Shown: positions 56,806 through 64,000 of the stretch, one piece after another
Numbering within the stretch: the first letter of the stretch is position 1
Layout: each line of letters starts with the position of its first letter
NCBI GenBank assembly: GCA_015852425.1
Contig: JAAAIG010000015.1
Span: forward strand, 56,912-120,911
Origin: Gryganskiella cystojenkinii
Lineage: Eukaryota > Mortierellomycota > Mortierellomycetes > Mortierellales > Mortierellaceae
Length of the DNA stretch: 64,000 nucleotides
Reading direction: 5' to 3'
Made by a program: the position numbers and the translations under genes
Notes under the pieces: generated by a model
Databases searched by the model: none
What the model saw: the letters and a program-made list of their open reading frames with translations, nothing else
Told to the model about the DNA's origin: nothing

Positions 56806-59800
56806 ATGGTTGACATGGGAAACAAAAAGATCTTCAGGACAATATCATTCGCCAACCTGGTCACGGCTCTAGTCGTCCTTCTCTCTGTTGCCACGTCGAC
56901 ATCTGCGGCAGCATCTTCGAAAGAACAGCAGATGCCATTCAGAATGGACAGCCATAAGATCGACAATGAACAGACCATGAACAGTGATTCCTTCAAGCAC
57001 AGAGATTCTTTCTCCTACTTGATAGCTACTACCCCTATTCCTATCGATCAGCATTGGGAGGTATGTAGGAGGCGGTGTTGTTGACTGGATGGTTTCTTCG
57101 CGAGGCCTGGCTGTCGACTGATAAGTGATGTACATCATCTTAGGTTCTCGGACCTTTCCCCACAGGGATGAGGGAGCAAGACTTCGGCGCAGATCCATTG
57201 GAGGCATTTGGTAAGCAGAAAAGGCCAATCTGCATATCGCGATAGTTTCTCGAGACACGTCCGCTAAGCAATGTTTTTTTTTTGGTATGGTAGGAGGATT
57301 TCTTAAACTACCATTTGACTATGATGCGGCGTATCCCTCCGAGTTAGCGGAAGGAGGGCTCGTTCGCTGGCACAAATCAAAGACGAACGAGGATGGCTGG
57401 GTTAACATTCTATATCCAGAGATCGAGTGAGTCAGCCGATCACAACTTACAGATCTTGACTTTCTGTGCAGTCTACAAATTTGCTCGCTAACGCAGATCA
57501 ATCCTTGTCTTCATTTAGTTGGAATTTTAACCAGCTTTTCTACGGTTGGGGGATCAACCAATTCCAGGCATGGGCCCGATCTTCTTTTATGGTACCGGCA
57601 ACGATCGAGGGGGACAAGCGAGATGGTCTCTGTTCCGTCACAATCCAGTGCGAGAACGTAGGCGATTTTTTTGTGGACCAGGATCGTCTCGCGGGGGACT
57701 GGTACGCTTACGGGCTAACGCGTCATACCCTAAGATTGGCACCTGGTTCTTCACATACGCTTTCTGTTCGGGTCGTTCATGAGGTTCGAATCTTTGGTGG
57801 AGTCGTGTTACCCCCTCCAGTCAAAGTGAAATGTGAACTGTCAGCCGCCATTTCAGTGGCATCTGAGGATGTCAGTGATCCGTCGGAACTCCCTTTTCTG
57901 CAGCAACCTATGGTTCAGGTGGTCAAGGAGGGACACGGAGGATATGTGGTCATGGATGTGGTTGATGATGTACTCGCGGGAGAGATAATCAGTGTCGCAC
58001 TACGCAATATAGGTCCAGATCCAGTCCTAGTCAAAGGCGTAAGGGTACTACAAGGATCGCACCAGTTTTCAGCCAATCTCGATGCTGATCCTATGACAGC
58101 GCCCATTTCAATCTACCCTGGGACACATCGGCCTATCGCGCTACGCCTGAGCAAGTCGACCATTGATTCAGCAGCAGAAGTAGATGAAAATACCACATTA
58201 CAGTTTTCGCTAGAGTTCGAGCTCGAATCCATAGATCTGCATGGAATATCATATCAACAACACGGCGAGTTGCGATCAAGAAAGAGAAATCTTGAGACTG
58301 ACAGCATCACCCTCAAACGAACAACCTGGGGTGAACCCTACAAGTACACTTTTCGTGATTTTGATGGAGTGGTCAATTATGCTGCAGCGATACCACCAAG
58401 CAGTCCGCAGTCAGCTACAGGATCGGCACCCGTCATCGTTGCACTCCATGGAGCAGGTAAGATGAAGGCGAACAGATGGCAACGTGGACGAAATTTCTGA
58501 ACAAATACAAGGCCAAAATCCGAGTTCTTTCTAACAGCATCCCTTCTATCTAGGCGTAGAAGTCGCACTGAGTGACTTCTGGTTGACTGAGTATAAGCAA
58601 CGTGAAAGGACATGGGTACGTGGTCTCTTTCCTACGTTATTGCCACTGGTTGATTTAGCGTATATGTTAACGACCGACACTATTATGCCCTTTTTTTTTT
58701 TTTTTGTTCGTTTAGATTATTCTTCCAACAGGTCGATCATCGTGGTAAGCTTCCTGAAGTACAAGGAGACGCGGTTCTGACCCAGGACTAACTACTTTGT
58801 CCGTAAACTTGTCTTAGGGGTTATGATTGGCACGGGGCAAGTATCAAGAATGTCATGAACGCTGTTCTTAGTCTGAGAGACTATTTGCCGGGCGTCCCCC
58901 AGGCACTCCGAGATCTTCACGGCATGCAACCGGACGCAGATCGAATCTTGATGGCCGGACATAGTAATGGCGGTCAGGGTGCCTGGTACTGGGCCACACA
59001 CTTTCCAGACCTCGCTATCGCAGGTAACGACCTCCACCGTTTCATGTAAACTGCACTGTATTTTGTCATCTGTGGTGGAGAAATATATGAATATGATTAT
59101 CATGTCCTGTTGGCTTCAAATAGTCACCCCTGCGGCAGGTTACGTCAATATCAAGCAATACGTGTCCTACTCGGGCTGGTTGAGCAACTCCCACACGGAC
59201 TCTCATCTGCGAGGAGTAAGTTACCTACGGTCCCGTTGAAGATCTGGGTGGCTGACTATGGCTGACACAATATATCTCTCTATCTCGTTGTCTTATTGTC
59301 TCTCTATCACTCGTCTCTTCCTTTGTGGCCATTAATAGTTGCTCGAGTCGTCTATTACAGAATATGACAATGATGTTCATATTTCGAATGTCGTAAGTTA
59401 TAGTAGATAACGTGCTCGAGGCTTGCGTTTTCGAAAGCTCGCCGTAGAGACTCACTTTCTTGCAAAAACTTTGAAACGGTACTGATAGGTTGGTATCCCT
59501 ATAATGGCACGAACGGGCAGTGTTGATAATAACGTACCGCCTCTTAACTCTCGCAAGATGGTCCGCTTGGTTCAAGAAAATGCGCATAACATGTCATCCA
59601 GCAAGTTATCGGAAATCCATGGTGAAGGACACTGGTTCGTAGGCGTTCTGCACGACGAAATAATGCAGGAATTTCTGCGAACGCATCTGGGTGACGACAC
59701 TGTCTCTTCCGCATCAGCCTCAACGCAGAATAAGGAAGTTGTTCCTCCTCCTTTACCAAAAAGTTTTGAGATCAACCTGGTTAACCCGGCTGGCATGGGT

Positions 59801-61321
59801 TCCAGAGCAGGTATTCTCGTGGAGCAGTTGCGGATTCCATATAGGTAAGTGAAGTTCATTCACTTCAAGTTGAGTGTACGGGATACCTTGCCAACGCGTG
59901 ATGGCTGACTCTGATTGACGTCGTCATTCCTTCGATTGGTATTTATAGGAAGGGAACTATAAAGGTAGAAATTATCGATAACCCCACGGAGGAACCAGAC
60001 AGTTCGAGCCCGACCACCAGTTGGGTCTTAAAGTCCACCAACATTCGTCGATTTAGGTTCGTGGACTCGACTGCGATGAGGAAACGGATGACAGGATCAT
60101 CCGTCTCCCAGTTTGTTCTGGATGGTGTCCGTTTTTACCTCGGAGAAGAGACGGGACAAATTTCAATGTCGGACCTAGCACAGGGCACTTTTTTGCGGAG
60201 TAGTGGATCCCAAGGACAAAAAGAACTTTGGAAGGTAAACAACTCCCGATACTGGTATCCGAGCAGGTTCAATAATGTAACTGACACATGCCTGGCCCTA
60301 TTCTTTTTTCACCTCGTGCATAATAGTTTTCTAATTCTGAAGACTGGCTTCATACAGAAAGGCACCGTGAGACATACGGTCCGGCGATCCAGATTCTGGA
60401 AAAACGCGTCATAGTTGTCCTTGGCACCGCCTTTGACCATGATTCATCGAAAGAGCTGTCCAAAGCTGCTGACAGGATCGCCAAGCTCATCGCGCACGAT
60501 ATTTTCTTGTACGGACGCGGCGATGTCGCGGTGATGACCGACCGAGAATATCAAGAGACCATCTTGCTGAGGTCTGATCAACAAGAGCCGGTTTTGAACA
60601 AGGCAAATCTCATCTTGATTGGTGACGCGCATCAGAACTCCGTTGCGAAGCATGTCCTTGAACAACGAGCATCAGAAGGTACCAAGGACAGCCGTTTAGC
60701 GTAGTGATAGTTTACCCTTTCGTATCAATCTCGCCTGCTCACTCTCTGGTGAATGCTTTTTGCCTTCTGTATAATCATCCTCCGTTAGTTACAATTGATA
60801 CAACGAAGGGCTTGATCTCAGTGCAACCCAGCGGTTCGAGTGTCGACATGGAAACGGAGACCGAGTTCCGAGAGCCAGGCACAGGCCTCTTGATGATTCG
60901 ACCTTGGGGACCGTCCAACTTGGCCATGATCATTGCTGGTCTCGATGTCCAGGGGTTGGATATGGCTTCGAGACTCTTTCCCAAGCGAACGGGACTCTTG
61001 GTACCCGATTGGAGTACGTATGGTTTTTCTACTATCGTTTCAGTTCTTATACATAGCATGTGCTCGATTATGCTTTCTGTCATACTGCAAAGAGCAATCT
61101 TTTGTGCTAACCCTCCCGATAAAAGTCGTTACAGGATCAGAAATGCACTGGAAAGGAGCAGGCGGAGTACTGGCAGCAGGGTAAGTTGTTACCACACCGC
61201 CTTCTCCTCTTTATCCGTGGATTACAACTACGACTTCAGTTCTCAGCCATTTACAATCTCGACTACTCTATCTAGGTACTGGGGAAACCAATGGGAGTAT
61301 CAGTTATCAATGTCAGCCTAA
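56806..61321 (+). CDS. Secreted prolyl-oligopeptidase-like alpha/beta hydrolase
   Basis: Fifteen exons (56806-57060, 57144-57210, 57294-57426, 57519-58456, 58554-58615, 58716-58744, 58818-59023, 59124-59215, 59339-59392, 59489-59844, 59949-60234, 60327-60678, 60789-61013, 61126-61180, 61276-61321) join to 1051 aa. A signal peptide or anchor (LVTALVVLLSVATSTSAAAS) leads into a beta-rich region. The hydrolase core starts at SAPVIVALHGAG. Catalytic residues are Ser544 (AGHSNGGQGAWYWATHF), Asp625 (TGSVDNNVPPL) and His660 (IHGEGHWFVGVLHD). A further 390-residue domain follows (QILEKRVIVVLGTAFDH; TGLLMIRPWGPSNLAMIIAG) and ends WGNQWEYQLSMSA. This fits secreted or vacuolar S9-like peptidases/esterases. 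The substrate is unknown. Exon 12's acceptor at 60325-60326 is the one that keeps phase. Confidence 0.87.
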
Positions 61322-62088
61322 GTGGAAAATAAGAATGGCGCGTGATTGTTGGTTTACAAGTGTGCGCACCGAGTGGATATTTATCCAGTCAGGCAATGAA
61401 ATAAACCTCGCTGTTGTTGCACGAGACACCGACGAGGAGCATGGTTATATTTAACATGGACACGACCTCAGAAAGAAAGCAAAGAAAAAAAGAAAAAGAA
61501 GAGTGCTCAGTTCTCTGTGTGACCGAAAACAAATGCAACGACTGACACAAACTGCGTGCAATTGACGCTACCCCCCGTCGGATGGAGGAGAACAAGGGGA
61601 CAAACGACGACGACAACAACAACAACAACGACTCGGAAGGGTCAAGGTAAGGAGACCACCTTTGATAAAGGTTTTTCCTGGCCGAAGTGAAATCTCCTTT
61701 TCTTCTTTTTTTCTCTTTTTTTCAGGCATTTTCTCCACATCCACACCCCTTCAGGGCACCTCCCACGCACGCGAAGATAGCTCGCTCACGACCTCTTTTT
61801 TCCCTCCTCTCCTGATTCTCATCACATCACATCGCATTCCTCCCCATTCCTCATCTCGTCTTCCATCCGTCCATAACGTTCACGTCATCTTGTCATTCTC
61901 TCATCTAAAAGGTAGAAGGCGCTGCAGCGGACCTGAAAGTGGAGGGAATCCTTAAATTTTCGTCGTGGACATCCCTCGGAATAGAAGGCTAATTCTCCAC
62001 AACCTTCCTTTTGCTCCCCTCCGTAACTCAACTTCTTTCGTTTATGTTACTTTTTGACTGCTGTTACTAGGTCTCGAGCACAACAGAG
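61322..62088. other. Intergenic region and leader of the GPI-type protein gene
   Basis: No gene is seen. A leader intron is possible: donor gtcaag|gtaagg (GT at 61647) and acceptor gttactag (62069-62070), leaving 18 bases before the ATG at 62089. Confidence 0.5.
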
Positions 62089-62987
62089 ATGAAGTCATTC
62101 CGATATATCATTGTCCTTGCCACCTTGTCCGGCATGCAGCTTTTGTGCGGTGCCCAGGCTCAGACTCCCAGCTGGCTCGTTGTTAACGCAGCCGCAGCCT
62201 CATCGTCTCTGGTCAACTCAATTGTGCCCACTTCCACCAGTGCTGTTGTCCCCACCCCAACAGTTCCTGCATTCGTCAACACTCCTGGTCTTCGTGTTTA
62301 TTCTCCCTATGATGGCATGCAGGTCACTCAAGGCGCCTACTTGTCCATCTCGGCCAGTTTGACCAGCGGTCAACCCATTGGTAAAGCGATGCTGTTTTTG
62401 TTGTTTAATGAATAGAAAATGGAAAACGCTCTCTGAAGACGACTGCATTTCTAACCGTTTGCTCTTGCTTCTTGCTCTCTTGCCCCGTATCAAAAAAAGG
62501 CTCCATTACGATTACGGTTGCGAAGGCGGATGGTTCCAGCAATGTCACCATCGTTAGTGTTGCTTCTGCCAACACCTTGTCCTTGATCGAGAGTTGGAAT
62601 GTCCAGACGACCGTCGGAAACTATTTGGTAACCTAGGAAGGCGAGAGGCGAGAGTAGAGATTTTTTTGCCACCAAAATAATGCATCAGTGGATTTTAACG
62701 CTGATTTTGATGAATAGATGAACATGATCGTCACCCCAAACACGACCGTCGCTGCTCCTGTTACGTCCCTGTCCGCTGTTGTCCCTGCCCCTACATCCGC
62801 TCCTGGCACTGGTGCCGGTGGTGCCTCGATCTACTACTGGCAGGGCCGTATCACCGTCAAAGCTCTTACAGCTCCTCCCCCCACCTACGGGGACACCAAC
62901 GGTGCTGCGGTCATAGCCCCCATCGCCACTTTGTTGGCCACTATTGCTAGCACTGCTGTCGTTTTGGGATCCGCATTGTTGCTCTAG
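62089..62987 (+). CDS. Probable GPI-anchored cell-wall or surface protein
   Basis: Three exons (62089-62380, 62500-62627, 62718-62987) join to 229 aa. A signal peptide (IIVLATLSGMQLLCGAQA) is followed by a Ser/Thr/Pro/Val-rich spacer and a compact domain: LRVYSPYDGMQVTQGAYLSI, GSITITVAKADGSSNVTIVS, SWNVQTTVGNYLMNMIVTPN. This resembles the Ig-like N-terminal domain of Kre9/Knh1-type fungal wall proteins, a fold-level similarity only. NVT and NTT sequons allow N-glycosylation. The C-terminus is a hydrophobic tail (APIATLLATIASTAVVLGSA, ending LLL) after small residues (DTNGAA), as in GPI-anchor signals. Role in the wall or membrane surface is inferred. Confidence 0.75.
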
Positions 62988-63247
62988 ATCCGGAGAACAT
63001 TGTTCTATACTATTCCGCTCCCCTAGGGCATGTCTATCTAGAAGAGCAGACCATCTAATGTTTTCAACGAGAATTGTATTTGATAAAAAAAACGTTTATG
63101 TAAAAACCCGTAACAAAAGGGTTGTTTGATTCGTGTCGAGCATGGGAGGGAGAGGTGATTGTATGTGGAGTAGAGAAGTACTGTAGTGTTTTTAAAGGGG
63201 GGGAACTATGACTTGTAAGAAAAAACAAAAGGGATCAAAGAGATAAC

Positions 63248-64000
<753 letters not shown>

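Overview
This is a nuclear genomic window from a fungus. Genes are spread over both strands. They carry short GT-AG introns, often with a run of T just before the acceptor, and they have pyrimidine-rich leaders. There are no operons, CRISPR arrays, insertion sequences or tRNA genes that I can recognise. Gene content and style (Q/S-rich regulators, an SPT23/MGA2-like factor, mitochondrial ALAS, Mcp1, Vps3844, Yke4-type ZIP, TAF3 with a PHD finger, degenerate F-box copies) suggest an early-diverging fungus, most likely Mortierellomycotina (Mortierella/Linnemannia type). That placement is inference from resemblance, not from a search. I rebuilt all spliced models by hand from splice sites and reading-frame continuity; every multi-exon model closes in frame.

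Layout. 1-65: 3' tip of a plus-strand gene. 2.36-7.07 kb: SPT23/MGA2-like transcription factor. 7.8-9.4: Mcp1-like mitochondrial membrane protein. 9.6-11.0: XAP5/FAM50 nuclear protein. 11.05-12.09: F-box/LRR pseudogene (minus). 13.0-18.0: lineage-specific block in which an (SANT-like gene + MYNPQP gene) unit occurs twice; the first MYNPQP copy is reduced to its first exon. 18.4-20.4: 5-aminolevulinate synthase (minus). 21.8-22.9: Mog1 (minus). 23.3-26.7: TAF3-like TFIID subunit (minus). 27.4-28.5: holocytochrome c synthase. 28.8-32.8: Pumilio-family protein (minus). 34.1-36.0: GTP cyclohydrolase I (minus). 36.9-39.4: unknown Ser-rich protein. 39.5-39.8: small membrane protein (minus). 40.1-41.9: Vps3844-type protein. 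42.1-44.4: membrane-anchored kelch protein (minus). 46.1-47.6: ZIP zinc transporter. 47.9-48.7: AN1 zinc-finger protein. 49.4-52.5: four-finger C2H2 factor (minus). 52.5-56.8: gene-poor stretch. 56.8-61.3: 15-exon secreted prolyl-oligopeptidase-like hydrolase. 62.1-63.0: GPI-anchored-type protein. 63.2-64.0: C-terminal part of mitochondrial ATP synthase beta (minus).

Most genes are unrelated housekeeping or regulatory functions that happen to be neighbours. Two themes stand out. Haem biology is represented by ALAS and cytochrome c haem lyase about 7 kb apart, both carrying N-terminal Cys-Pro motifs. The 13-18 kb block is a young tandem duplication of a gene pair I cannot assign to a known family; it is the best candidate here for something undescribed.
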